DNA of 37,114 bases from contig JAIOPX010000254.1 in NCBI GenBank assembly GCA_021413705.1, forward strand, positions 1 through 37,114. The letters run 5' to 3'. Positions 7,731 to 16,403 of this stretch are shown here, piece after piece. This DNA comes from Planctomycetota bacterium (GTDB taxonomy: Bacteria > Planctomycetota > Planctomycetia > Pirellulales > UBA7805). The notes beneath the pieces were generated by a model that did no database searches, was not told the DNA's origin, and saw only the letters and a program-made list of their open reading frames with translations. The position numbers and the translations under genes are program-made. Every line of letters begins with the position of its first letter. The stretch's first letter is position 1.

Positions 7731-9229
7731 TTCGCACGCCGGCCCTGTTTATCAATGTGTTGATCGTCGCGGTCTGCGGATTGGTCTACGAGTTGTTGGC
7801 CGGCACGTTGGCCAGTTACGTGTTGGGTGATTCGGTCAAGCAGTTCTCGCTGGTCATTGGGCTTTATCTTTCGGCCATGGGCGTGGGGGCCTGGCTCTCC
7901 GGCTATATCGAAAAGCAACTTGCCAGGGCATTCATTGAAGTCGAGATTGCCGTAGGGCTGCTCGGCGGCGTTTCAGCTCCCGTATTATTCCTGACGTTCA
8001 GCAAACAGTTCTGGTTTCATCCGATGCTCTACGCCATGGTCTTTGCCATTGGCGTGCTGGTTGGATTGGAACTCCCTCTGCTGATGCGTATTTTGAGAGA
8101 CCATCTCAATTTCAAGGATCTCGTTTCCCGGGCGCTGGCAATCGACTATATCGGAGCCTTGCTGGCCTCTTTGTTGTTTCCGCTGCTGTTGATGCCGCAG
8201 CTCGGCCTGATTCGCACGTCCTTGCTTTTTGGGATGCTCAATGCCGGCATTGCCCTCTGGGGAACCTGGGCCTTGGAACCGCTACTGACGCGGGGGATCG
8301 CAAGTCTGCGCGGTCGATCCGTATTTGTGATCGTGCTGTTGGCAATTGGCCTGATCAAAGCGGAGTATCTGACTTCGCTTTCAGAAGACAATCTGTTTGT
8401 GGACCCGATTGTTTTTGCCCAGTCGAGTCCTTATCAGCGGATCGTAATTACCAACAACAACGCCGGTTTTCAATTGCACCTTAACGGCAACCTGCAGTTC
8501 AGTTCGGCCGATGAGTATCGCTATCACGAAGCGCTGGTCCATCCCGTGCTCTCGGCGGCCCAGGGGCCGCGCCGCGTGCTGGTGCTGGGAGGAGGCGACG
8601 GCCTGGCGCTGCGTGAGATCTTGCGCTACTCGACTGTGGAGCATGTGACGCTCGTCGATCTCGATCCCGCCATGACCGACCTATCCAAAAAATTTTCTCC
8701 GCTAGCGAAGCTCAACGGTGGCGCACTGGCTGATCCGCGCGTGGAAGTCATCAATCAGGACGCGATGATCTGGCTCGAAACGACAGTCCAGCCATATGAC
8801 GCCGCAATTATCGACTTTCCCGATCCGAATAATTACGCCCTGGGCAAGCTCTACACAACGCGGTTCTACCGAATGCTGGCGCGGCGCCTCACGCCTAGCG
8901 CCAAAGTTGGCGTGCAATGCACGTCACCGCTGTTCGCTCGGCAGTCGTATTGGTGCATTATTCGCACTCTGGAAGCCGCCGGGTTTCATGTGCGCCCGTA
9001 TCAGATGACCGTGCCGTCGTTTGGGGTGTGGGGTTTCGCCCTGGCGGGGAGGCAGCCCGTTGAGCTGCCCAGCCGTCTGCCGGAACAATTGAAGTTTCTC
9101 GACCTGCCGACACTGCAGTCGATGTTTGTCTTCTCGATCGACATGAGCCCGGTGACCGTGGAAATCAATCGGCTCGACAACCAATCGCTGGTTCATTACT
9201 ACGAGTCTGAGTGGAAGCACTGGAACTGA
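7727..9229 (+). CDS. Membrane-anchored spermidine synthase-like aminopropyltransferase
   Basis: 500 residues from ATG 7727, which overlaps the DUF350 stop; the frame is open upstream only because of the palindromes. The N-terminal half has about seven transmembrane helices (from VLIVAVCGLVYELLAGTL to VFVIVLLAIGLIKA, residues ~8-215). The C-terminal half is a complete spermidine-synthase fold: SSPYQRIVITNNN, LNGNLQFSSADEYRYHEAL (polyamine pocket), VLVLGGGDGLALREIL (decarboxylated AdoMet loop), VTLVDLDPAMT, and IIDFPDPNNY, which keeps both Asp residues of the DSxDP catalytic motif. It should transfer an aminopropyl group from the SpeD product to an amine at the cytoplasmic membrane face. Fusions of this kind are known in many bacteria; the acceptor is not established. 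The next gene starts two bases after the stop. Confidence 0.88.
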   Translation: MIRTPALFINVLIVAVCGLVYELLAGTLASYVLGDSVKQFSLVIGLYLSAMGVGAWLSGYIEKQLARAFIEVEIAVGLLGGVSAPVLFLTFSKQFWFHPMLYAMVFAIGVLVGLELPLLMRILRDHLNFKDLVSRALAIDYIGALLASLLFPLLLMPQLGLIRTSLLFGMLNAGIALWGTWALEPLLTRGIASLRGRSVFVIVLLAIGLIKAEYLTSLSEDNLFVDPIVFAQSSPYQRIVITNNNAGFQLHLNGNLQFSSADEYRYHEALVHPVLSAAQGPRRVLVLGGGDGLALREILRYSTVEHVTLVDLDPAMTDLSKKFSPLAKLNGGALADPRVEVINQDAMIWLETTVQPYDAAIIDFPDPNNYALGKLYTTRFYRMLARRLTPSAKVGVQCTSPLFARQSYWCIIRTLEAAGFHVRPYQMTVPSFGVWGFALAGRQPVELPSRLPEQLKFLDLPTLQSMFVFSIDMSPVTVEINRLDNQSLVHYYESEWKHWN

Positions 9230-9231
9230 GC

Positions 9232-10914
9232 ATGGCGCGATCTTTTAACCGCCGTGAAGTGCTGGCCACAATCCTCGGCGCGCCGCTGCTGGCCGGCTGC
9301 GACATGGGTGGACGAACCGGGAACCGTGCCTCCAAAGTGGCGAAGCCAAAATTATCTGAGGCGAAGTCCCGGAAGTGCGAAGGCCAGATCGTCGGCCCCA
9401 ACCATTCTCTCGGGCACCGAATGCGCGATGGCGAGGCAGTTGTCCCCTCCGCTGACCAATGGCGCAAGACATCCGTGGTGATTGTCGGCGGCGGAGTGGC
9501 CGGACTGACCGCGGCTTGGCGGCTGCTGCGAGCCGGAGTGAAAGACTTCAAGCTGCTGGAATTGGAGTCCGCGCCGGGAGGAACGTCGCGCAGCGGTGCG
9601 TCTGCCCGAGTGGCCTATCCGTGGGGCGCGCACTATTTGCCGGCGCCGCTGAAGGACAACACGGTCCTGATCGAATTGCTAGACGAAATGAATGTTCTCG
9701 AAGGTCGCGACGCCGAGGGGCATCCGATCGTGGCCGAGCAGTTTCTCTGTCGCGATCCGCAGGAACGAATCTTCTACAAAGGACAGTGGTATGAGGGACT
9801 CTATTTGTATGCGGGGGCCAAGCCCGAGGATCTGGCGGAGTTGAAGGCGTTTCATGCCCTGGTGGACAAGTGGGTGGCGTGGCGTGACGCGAAGGGGCGG
9901 CGGGCCTTCGCACTGCCGGTGGCCGCCGGCTCGGACGACTCGGAAGTGACCGCGCTGGACAAGCTGAGCATGGCGCAGTGGCTCGATCAGCAAGGCTTAC
10001 GTTCGCCGCGACTGAGATGGCTGGTGGACTATGCCTGCCGCGACGACTATGGTTTGCGCGCCGAGCAAGCGAGCGCCTGGGCCGGGCTATTTTACTTCGC
10101 ATCCCGCGTGGCGAAGCCAGGCGCAGAAGCACGGCCGCTGATGACGTGGCCCGAAGGGAACGGGCGGCTGGTGCGTCACCTGCATGAAGCGGTGAAGGAT
10201 CATGTTCAGTTGGGCACGGCCGTGGTTGAGCTCATCCCGAGGCGTGAGAAAGATGCCGACGTGGTGGACGTGATCACGCTTGCGAACGATGGCACCGCCA
10301 TGGGCTGGCATTGCGAGCAGGTGATTTTCACGGCGCCGCAATTTATTGCCCCTCATGTAATTCGGCCCTGGCGAACCGAACGGCCGAGGCATGTGGCGGC
10401 GTTTGAGTATGGCTCGTGGCTGGTGGCCAATCTCACGCGCACCAGCGAAGTGCAAGACCGTGGCTGCAACGTGGCCTGGGACAATGTGTTGTATGAGAGT
10501 GCTGGCCTAGGCTATGTTTCCGCGACGTTCCAGCGTGGATTGGATTATGGCCCTGCCCACTGGACCTACTTCTTGCCATTGTGCGATGAAAGCCCGCGAA
10601 CCTCGCGCGAGAAATTGCTATCGCTCGACTGGGGCGATTGCGCCGATATCGTGCTGAGCGATTTGCAGCGGGCTCATCCGGCGATTCACACCGAGGTCGA
10701 TCGGCTGGACGTGATGCGCTGGGGGCACGCCATGATCCGTCCTCGCCCCGGTTTCGTCTGGGGACCGGAGCGGCGCGAAGCGGCCAAGCCGTTGCGAGGG
10801 ATCCATTTCGCCAACACGGACCTAAGCGGGATCGCACTGTTTGAAGAAGCGTTTTATCATGGCCATCGCGCGGCGGAGGAAGTGCTGGCAAAGTACTCCT
10901 CACGCTCCGCGTGA
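9232..10914 (+). CDS. Tat-type lipoprotein FAD-dependent amine oxidase-like protein
   Basis: 560 residues from ATG 9232, two bases after the synthase stop. The N-terminus has a twin-arginine-like signal (NRREVLATILGAPLLAGC) that ends in a lipobox, so it is probably exported folded and lipid-anchored. The Rossmann motif VVIVGGGVAGLTAAWRLL with LLELESAPGGTSRS is the FAD-binding start of the flavin-containing amine oxidase/protoporphyrinogen oxidase superfamily. A second FAD contact region lies near the end (GIHFANTDLSGIALFEEAFY). Position in the cassette suggests oxidation of a polyamine or an aminopropylated product outside the cytoplasm, but no substrate residue can be read from the sequence. 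The last codons (YSSRSA and the stop) are part of the inverted repeat at 10900-10945, so the original C-terminus may have been slightly different. Confidence 0.82.
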   Translation: MARSFNRREVLATILGAPLLAGCDMGGRTGNRASKVAKPKLSEAKSRKCEGQIVGPNHSLGHRMRDGEAVVPSADQWRKTSVVIVGGGVAGLTAAWRLLRAGVKDFKLLELESAPGGTSRSGASARVAYPWGAHYLPAPLKDNTVLIELLDEMNVLEGRDAEGHPIVAEQFLCRDPQERIFYKGQWYEGLYLYAGAKPEDLAELKAFHALVDKWVAWRDAKGRRAFALPVAAGSDDSEVTALDKLSMAQWLDQQGLRSPRLRWLVDYACRDDYGLRAEQASAWAGLFYFASRVAKPGAEARPLMTWPEGNGRLVRHLHEAVKDHVQLGTAVVELIPRREKDADVVDVITLANDGTAMGWHCEQVIFTAPQFIAPHVIRPWRTERPRHVAAFEYGSWLVANLTRTSEVQDRGCNVAWDNVLYESAGLGYVSATFQRGLDYGPAHWTYFLPLCDESPRTSREKLLSLDWGDCADIVLSDLQRAHPAIHTEVDRLDVMRWGHAMIRPRPGFVWGPERREAAKPLRGIHFANTDLSGIALFEEAFYHGHRAAEEVLAKYSSRSA

Positions 10915-10958
10915 GGGAATACAGAAGACATCACGCGGAGCGTGATGGATACTATCAG
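10900..10958. repeat. Palindromic repeat, TCACGCTCCGCGTGA family (copy 1)
   Basis: TCACGCTCCGCGTGA at 10900-10914 pairs with TCACGCGGAGCGTGA at 10931-10945, followed by TGGATACTATCAG. The second arm plus the tail equals the right arm of the repeat at 14958-15017. The left arm contains the stop codon of the flavoprotein gene. Confidence 0.9.
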
Positions 10959-10984
10959 CGCTTCGCGTACCCAACAAAAGTCAC

Positions 10985-12136
10985 ATGTCTGTCACCGATT
11001 CCTCCGCCATCACTGAGAACCCACCCATTGCCACCCCTCGCCCTGGCTATTGGCTCTTCTCCGCGCCGCTGGATCTGGGGGCGTTCCTGGGCAGCGCGCT
11101 GGTGGCGTTTGCCGCGCTGGCCTACGGCGCGTGGGCCGGTCTGCTGACTGGCGACACGCCCGACTGGGCCTGGGTGCCGGCCGTGTTGCTGATCGACGTG
11201 GCGCACGTCTGGGCCACAGCGTTTCGTGTCTATTTCGTGCCGAAGGAATTGCTGCGCCGCCCGCTACTGTATGCCGGCGTTCCGGCGATCGGCTATCTGC
11301 TCGGCGTCGCGCTCTATTCCGAAGGAGAATTGCTCTTCTGGCGGGTGCTGGCCTACCTGGCCGTTTTCCACTTCGTGCGCCAGCAGTACGGCTGGGTGAT
11401 GCTCTATCGCGCCCGGCGAGGCGAAACGGATCGGCTGGGACGCTGGATCGACTCGATCGTAATTTACATGGCCACCATTTATCCGCTGGTCTACTGGCAC
11501 GCTCATCTGCCGCGGCGTTTCAATTGGTTCATGCAACTCGACTTCGCTCCGCTACCGGAATTGGCGGCGGATATCGCGGCACCCATCTATTGGTCCGCCA
11601 TGGCCGTGTACGCCAGCCGGGCGTTGTGGGCGTGGCGGCAAGGCCGGCCCAACCCTGGCAAGGATATTGTCGTGGTTACGACCGCCCTCTGCTGGTACCT
11701 GGGCATCGTGGCGCTCAACTCAGACTATGCGTTCACGGTGACCAACGTAATCATTCACGGTGTTCCCTACCTGGTGCTAGTCTACTGGTACGCTGCCTCG
11801 CGCCGTCCATCGCAGCCGACGCTCGGCGGCAAGCTCCGATTTCTGGTCGTGTTCCTGGCCACAATCTGGCTGCTAGCCTACGCGGAAGAATTACTCTGGG
11901 ACCGCGGCATCTGGCATGAACGCTCCGGGTTGTTCGGCCGCCCGATGGATCTTGGCGCGGCCCGAACCTGGATCGTCCCGCTGCTGGCGCTCCCGCAATG
12001 GACGCATTATGTGCTGGACGGATTTATCTGGCGGCGAAAATCGAATCCCGATTTCTCGCTCATTTCGCCCAATCCGCATCCAGCACAATCCGGTAGCGGG
12101 CCTTACCTGCGCGCAAATGATCCAGTGCTTCGTTGA
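10985..12136 (+). CDS. Polytopic membrane protein of unknown function at the end of the polyamine-type cassette
   Basis: 383 residues with roughly eight to nine transmembrane helices (for example LGAFLGSALVAFAALAYGAW, VLAYLAVFHFVRQQYGWVML, VTNVIIHGVPYLVLVYWYAA). Conserved-looking polar residues sit inside the helices: HVWATAFRVYF, FHFVRQQYGW, IIHGVPY and the late PQWTHYVLDG. In-membrane histidines of this kind would fit metal or cofactor binding, but I do not recognise the family. It follows the flavoprotein by 70 bases that consist mostly of a palindrome, with no clear ribosome site, so membership in the operon is likely but not certain. Its last 77 bases overlap the 3' end of the convergent alcohol dehydrogenase gene; the tail after FIWRRKSNPDF is the antisense of that gene and looks recently acquired. 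Confidence 0.7.
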   Translation: MSVTDSSAITENPPIATPRPGYWLFSAPLDLGAFLGSALVAFAALAYGAWAGLLTGDTPDWAWVPAVLLIDVAHVWATAFRVYFVPKELLRRPLLYAGVPAIGYLLGVALYSEGELLFWRVLAYLAVFHFVRQQYGWVMLYRARRGETDRLGRWIDSIVIYMATIYPLVYWHAHLPRRFNWFMQLDFAPLPELAADIAAPIYWSAMAVYASRALWAWRQGRPNPGKDIVVVTTALCWYLGIVALNSDYAFTVTNVIIHGVPYLVLVYWYAASRRPSQPTLGGKLRFLVVFLATIWLLAYAEELLWDRGIWHERSGLFGRPMDLGAARTWIVPLLALPQWTHYVLDGFIWRRKSNPDFSLISPNPHPAQSGSGPYLRANDPVLR

Positions 12137-13079
12137 TCTTGCTCATAGGGAATCGCTCGATCTGCGGAGCGATCTTATGCCGAGCGGCAAAGTCGAGCAT
12201 TTTGGCCAACACCGACGGCGAGCCCGTGGGAGATCCTGAGATGCTTCGCTGGGCGAAAATGAGATCAAAGGCCTGTACAGGGATTGGTTCCAGCACCGCG
12301 CCCACGACGTGCAGCCGGCCGCGCGGTTTGAGCGTGGCGATCAAGGCGCTCCAGTCGAGCGGAACATTGACGGCCACCAACAACATATCCAGAGTCCCAG
12401 CGAGTGACCGAATGGCATCCGAGTCGCGGCTGGAAATCACATGATGGGCGCCAAAGCCGCGGGCTTCGTCGAACTTCGACGGGCTGGAACTGAAGGCGGT
12501 CACTTCACATCCCCAGGCGCTGGCGAACTTCAGCGCCAAGTGACCCAGGCCGCCGATGCCAACCACTCCGACGCGCTGGGTGGGACGAATGTCGAATTGA
12601 TCCAGCGGCGCAAATACAGTCACCCCGCCGCACATCAATGGACCAACGGCCCCTCCGTCAAGACTCTCGGGGAGGGGAATTGCCCAGGCCCAATGAGTAC
12701 GCACGCGCTCGGCAAAGCCGCCGTAGTGGCCGAGGATCGTGGCCTGCACGGTGGCACAGAGATGATGATCGCCGGCCATGCACGAGCTACAGTGCATGCA
12801 ACTCTTTGCGTTCCAGCCCAGTCCGACACGCTGTCCCAATTGAAGTCCCTTGGCCTGCTCCCCAACCGCCACGATGCGGCCGACTACTTCGTGCCCTAGC
12901 ACGGCCGGATAGACCGTATTGCCCCAATCGTTCTGGAGCACGGAGAGATCGGAATGGCAGATGCCGCAATGCTCCACGGCGATCTCAACCTCCTCGGGAC
13001 CGAGCGGGCCGAGATCGATTTCCATCTGCTGAAATGGTTTGCCGGCTGCCGAAGCCGCGTAGGCGAGAACGAGATTCAT
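12060..13079 (-). CDS. Zinc-dependent NAD(P)-linked alcohol dehydrogenase (YahK/cinnamyl alcohol dehydrogenase-like)
   Basis: 339 residues, the usual length for this medium-chain dehydrogenase group; AAGGAGC lies a few bases before ATG 13079. Catalytic zinc ligands are visible: Cys in HCGICHSD, His-Glu in LGHEVVG, and Cys in PLMCGG. The structural zinc lobe is complete (CMHCSSCMAGDHHLC). The nucleotide site GIGGLGHLALKFA, followed by Ser-rich FSSSPSK instead of an acidic residue, points to NADPH. Such enzymes reduce aldehydes to alcohols in the cytoplasm, with broad substrate range. The 3' end overlaps the convergent membrane-protein gene by 77 bases. It seems to be a single-gene unit. Confidence 0.92.
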   Translation of the reverse strand: MNLVLAYAASAAGKPFQQMEIDLGPLGPEEVEIAVEHCGICHSDLSVLQNDWGNTVYPAVLGHEVVGRIVAVGEQAKGLQLGQRVGLGWNAKSCMHCSSCMAGDHHLCATVQATILGHYGGFAERVRTHWAWAIPLPESLDGGAVGPLMCGGVTVFAPLDQFDIRPTQRVGVVGIGGLGHLALKFASAWGCEVTAFSSSPSKFDEARGFGAHHVISSRDSDAIRSLAGTLDMLLVAVNVPLDWSALIATLKPRGRLHVVGAVLEPIPVQAFDLIFAQRSISGSPTGSPSVLAKMLDFAARHKIAPQIERFPMSKINEALDHLRAGKARYRIVLDADWAK

Positions 13080-13237
13080 GAGATGCTCCTTGTAAGTGAC
13101 CGCCTGAAAGTACGATAGCGGGGCACCCGGTTCGGCGCGAAGTGGGGGCGAAATGTTCGGCCAATTGCGATTCGCGGGAAACTCGCGTAGGTTGGTAGGT
13201 TCTCGAAACCACGATCGCCACGCATATTTGCGATTCG

Positions 13238-14773
13238 ATGAAGCGACACCTCGGCGACGGCGAGCGGGTGGGCATCCACGGCGAGTTCGGCATCGGGCTG
13301 TTGAGCTTCTGGAGCCTCGGCGATGAGTTGCGGATGATCTCTGCCGGCCGGGGGGGCAAACTGCTGGAGATGCATCTGAAGCGCGGGAAGAAAACCTACA
13401 ATGTCCGCCCTGTGCGCGGGCATCTGGCCACCGGCGGTACGCGGGTGGTCGTCGGGCCGTTGCTGGAATCGACCCGGAATATCGTGACGGGGGACAAGCT
13501 GGTCCGATACTTGTCGGCGGAACTTCGCGACCGGATCCGCAACACGGGCGTTAAAGTGCGGATCCTGGACAATGTCTCGCGCAAGGATCTGGTGGTCACT
13601 CCTCTGGAATTCGAGGGGGAAAGGATCGAGGTCGGGCAGAAGCTGCCTACACGGCACGGTGATCTATTGGTGGAGTTGTATTTCCGCGAGGAACTCGGCG
13701 GGGCGGATAGCGGCGTGGCGATTTGCAAGGACGGCACCAGGGTGCTTAAGGACATCACGGAACTCGATCATTTTCAGCGTTCACCCTGGAGCGATGGCCG
13801 GCTGGAAGGGGTGCTGGACTTTGCCGCGCTGACGCTGGCCCCCGGCACGCGGCAAGGGATCGTTCCCGATGAGAAGCTCGATGAGTTCATCCGGGCAGTG
13901 GAAACTTTGGAGGGACCGCTCCAGGAAGCAATCAGCCAGCGGGAGAATGCCGAATCGGATCGCGCCAGCCGGCAGATCTTGAAGCAGGTTCACAAGGCGT
14001 TCGTCAGCGCCCTGCGTGAGCTGCCATCGAACGAGTATTTGTTCTTCGATATTCCTGAAGCCAAGCGTTCGCTGGCCGCCGGGCTGCCCGAAGCCAAGTC
14101 GGGCGAAGACGATGGTATCACGGTGGCCCTGAGCGAGACCGATCTAGTCGACCAAGCAACTATGGAGCCGGAAGCATCGCCAGACCTGCTGCCACGGGAA
14201 CTTGGCCCGCTGGCGACGGTGCGGATCACACCGCGCCATCCGCGGCGAAAGCCCGGTGAAACTTGTACTCTGCTAGCCACCCCTCGCGATCAGCACGGGC
14301 AGCGCGTTTTGGACGCGGTGCAATACTCCTGGCGGATTGCGGAAGGCGAGGGGCGGCTCATTGATATCGAAGCGGACCGCTGTGGTGTCATTTGCGAGAA
14401 CGTGGGTGAATCGGTAGTGGAAGTGACGGCCACGCAGGGGGAGTATTCGGCAACCGACCGGGTAACGGCAAAATTTCTGAACAATGCGCCGGAGGGAGAC
14501 AAGGACACCTCCAAGGGGCTCCCTTCGTACCGGTTGGAACCCGAGCACGGCAAGAGCTGGCGCTCGCGCTACGACGCCCGGCCCAATGAGATCATCATCA
14601 ACTCCGCCCACCGCGATTTTCTTTCCAGCAAAGGAACCGCCGCCAAGCACCGGCGCTACATTGGCAAGCTGTATGCCAAGGAAGTGGTGCTGATCAATTT
14701 TCCCCACGAGTCCCCCGCTGAAGTGATGGAGCGGCTGGTGGAGATTACGCTGCGGACGGAGGATGTGCTGTAA
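13238..14773 (+). pseudogene. GHKL/HSP90-like ATPase, N-terminally truncated
   Basis: 511 residues from ATG 13238. The frame is open back to a stop at 13196-13198, adding VLETTIATHICDS. Residues ~13-25 (HGEFGIGLLSFW) are the GxxGxG lid motif of HSP90/MutL-type ATPases, and the preceding IATHICDSMKR is the usual linker to it. The parts that must come before, the Glu/Asn helix and the DxG motif that bind ATP-magnesium, are missing, and only about 160 bp separate this frame from the alcohol dehydrogenase gene. The rest looks intact and long-lived (beta domain with RITPRHPRRKPGETCTLLAT, C-terminal helices with AKHRRYIGKLYAKEV). Either a 5' deletion made it a pseudogene, or a shortened protein without ATPase function is still made. 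No ribosome site is visible at 13238, which favours the first. Confidence 0.65.
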
Positions 14774-14788
14774 GAAACCCGAAACCAG

Positions 14789-14862
<74 letters not shown>

Positions 14863-14957
14863 CACATGCGAACCGTGCTGCCCCCTGGGGGGCGGCAGTG
14901 GGCCGCAACTTATGTCAAATATAGGTTCTGGATGGGCGAACGGTCAACGCCGGCGCG

Positions 14958-15017
14958 GATAGTATCCATCACGCTCCGCGTGAGGCAGTCATCACGCGGA
15001 GCGTGATGGATACTATC
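14958..15017. repeat. Perfect 26-bp inverted repeat, TCACGCTCCGCGTGA family (copy 2)
   Basis: Bases 14958-14983 are the exact reverse complement of 14992-15017, separated by only 8 bases, so a very stable hairpin is possible. The arms share at least 25 bp with the copy that ends the flavoprotein gene at 10900-10958. No gene is seen between tRNA-His and the isomerase gene at 15136; this repeat and the one at 15068 fill much of the gap. Confidence 0.95.
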
Positions 15018-15067
15018 AGGGATGCTAACCCAATAATCCGCCGTTGAGTAAGTATCTACCCCAAATC

Positions 15068-15097
15068 AACGGGTGGCTTACGCCCCCCGCTCGCCAA
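15068..15097. repeat. Single arm of the GGCGAGCGGGGGGCGTAAGCC repeat family
   Basis: 30 bases that match the right arm of the repeat pair at 28551-28686 with one mismatch. Here it is a solo arm with no partner nearby. Confidence 0.85.
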
Positions 15098-15135
15098 GAA
15101 ATATGGCTCGCCAGTACATTTGGCTCCCCTCAACA

Positions 15136-16134
15136 TTACGACTCGGCAAAGGCCGCGTCGAATTGCACGTTGCTGGGGGCGAAGTCCAGCTTCTGGACGA
15201 ACTCGCACGCTTCCTTGGCGCCGTGCTCGCGGTCCATGCCGCAATCTTCCCACTCGACGCTCAGCGGGCCTTGGTAGTTGGCCTGGTTCAGCGCCCGGAT
15301 GATTTCCTCGAAGTTGATCGTGCCTCGTCCTGGCGAACGGAAGTCCCAGCCGCGGCGCGGGTCGCCGAAGTTCAGATGGCTGCCCAGGATGCCGCTGCGG
15401 CCGTTGAGCGTGACGATGGCGTCCTTGATGTGGCAGTGGTAGATCCGATCGGGGAACGCGCGGATGAACTCGACGGAATCGACACCTTGCCAGTGCAGGT
15501 GGGACGGATCGAAGTTAAAGCCGAACTCCTCGCGGTTGTCGATCGCTTCGAGGGCTCGTTGAGCGGTGTGGATGTCGAAGGCGATTTCCGTCGGATGCAC
15601 TTCCAATGCGAAGCGGACGCCGCATTCGCCGAAGACGTCGAGGATCGGGTTCCACCGCTCGGCGAATTGCTTGAAGCCGTCGGCGATCATTTTTTCCGAA
15701 GCCGGTGGGAACGAATAGAGCATATGCCAGATGCTCGATCCGGTGAATCCGTTGACCACTTCGACGCCCATCTTCTGAGCCGCCTTGGCGGTGTTCTTCA
15801 TTTCTTCGATGGCCCGCTTATTCACGCCGGCCGGATCGCCGTTGCCCCAAACATGGGGCGGCAGGATTGCTTTGTGTCGCTCATCGATCTTGTCGCACAC
15901 GGCCTGACCCACGAGGTGCGAGCTGATGGCCTTGCATTGCAGGTCGTACTTCTCCAACAGTTCGCGGCGCTGAGAGCAATAGTCTTTGTCCGAGTTCGCC
16001 TTGTCCACTTCAAAGTGGTCTCCCCAGCAGGCCAACTCGATACCCTGGTAGCCGAAGTCGCTGGCCTTGCGGGCCATGTCGTCTAGCGTCAGGTCGGCCC
16101 ACTGGCCGGTGAAGAGCGTAATCAATCGTGACAT
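15136..16134 (-). CDS. Sugar phosphate isomerase/epimerase family TIM-barrel protein (xylose isomerase-like)
   Basis: 332 residues from ATG 16134, with AGGAGCC about eight bases upstream; the frame is open for another 114 codons, but these have no protein character. It starts with a beta strand ([12 protein letters not shown]) and [16 protein letters not shown], typical for the AP-endonuclease-2/xylose-isomerase-like barrel. Metal ligands of the family can be seen: Glu in FALEVHPTE, Asp/His in NFDPSHLHW, His in YHCHIKD and Glu in LSVEWEDCG. There is no signal peptide, so it is cytoplasmic. Such proteins isomerise or epimerise sugars or inositol-like compounds; planctomycetes have many paralogues and the substrate here is unknown. 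A long 5' leader separates it from the divergent secreted gene. Confidence 0.88.
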   Translation of the reverse strand: MSRLITLFTGQWADLTLDDMARKASDFGYQGIELACWGDHFEVDKANSDKDYCSQRRELLEKYDLQCKAISSHLVGQAVCDKIDERHKAILPPHVWGNGDPAGVNKRAIEEMKNTAKAAQKMGVEVVNGFTGSSIWHMLYSFPPASEKMIADGFKQFAERWNPILDVFGECGVRFALEVHPTEIAFDIHTAQRALEAIDNREEFGFNFDPSHLHWQGVDSVEFIRAFPDRIYHCHIKDAIVTLNGRSGILGSHLNFGDPRRGWDFRSPGRGTINFEEIIRALNQANYQGPLSVEWEDCGMDREHGAKEACEFVQKLDFAPSNVQFDAAFAES

Positions 16135-16337
16135 GCTTTTGGGCTCCTTGGTTTTGGGAGGAGAATACTTTTGCTGGACATTGAAAATCGCGGGGCAAAG
16201 AAAAACGCGGGTCGGTGCCCACGCCGCTAAACAGGACGCCATATTTTGACATAGTTTCGCCCGGCCGCAACTGTCCTCCCACAAAATAAGGAAAACCCTG
16301 CCGGCAGGGCAAAATATGCGGCGGCCGAACCAAGTGC

Positions 16338-16343
16338 TATAAT
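16338..16343 (+). promoter_or_regulatory. Possible -10 element (TATAAT) upstream of the secreted STN-like gene
   Basis: A consensus TATAAT lies 60 bases before ATG 16404 in the divergent gap. No good -35 hexamer is found at the right distance, so this is weak evidence. Confidence 0.25.
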
Positions 16344-16403
16344 TTCCCAGCCAGGCAGAACTTCCATCTGGCGTCACCCCGACCCCCGTGAGGCTTCTCG
16401 ACC

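Noticed and set aside
15073..16086. 337-codon open frame on the + strand
   Set aside because: Antisense to the TIM-barrel isomerase gene, which has the metal-ligand motifs.
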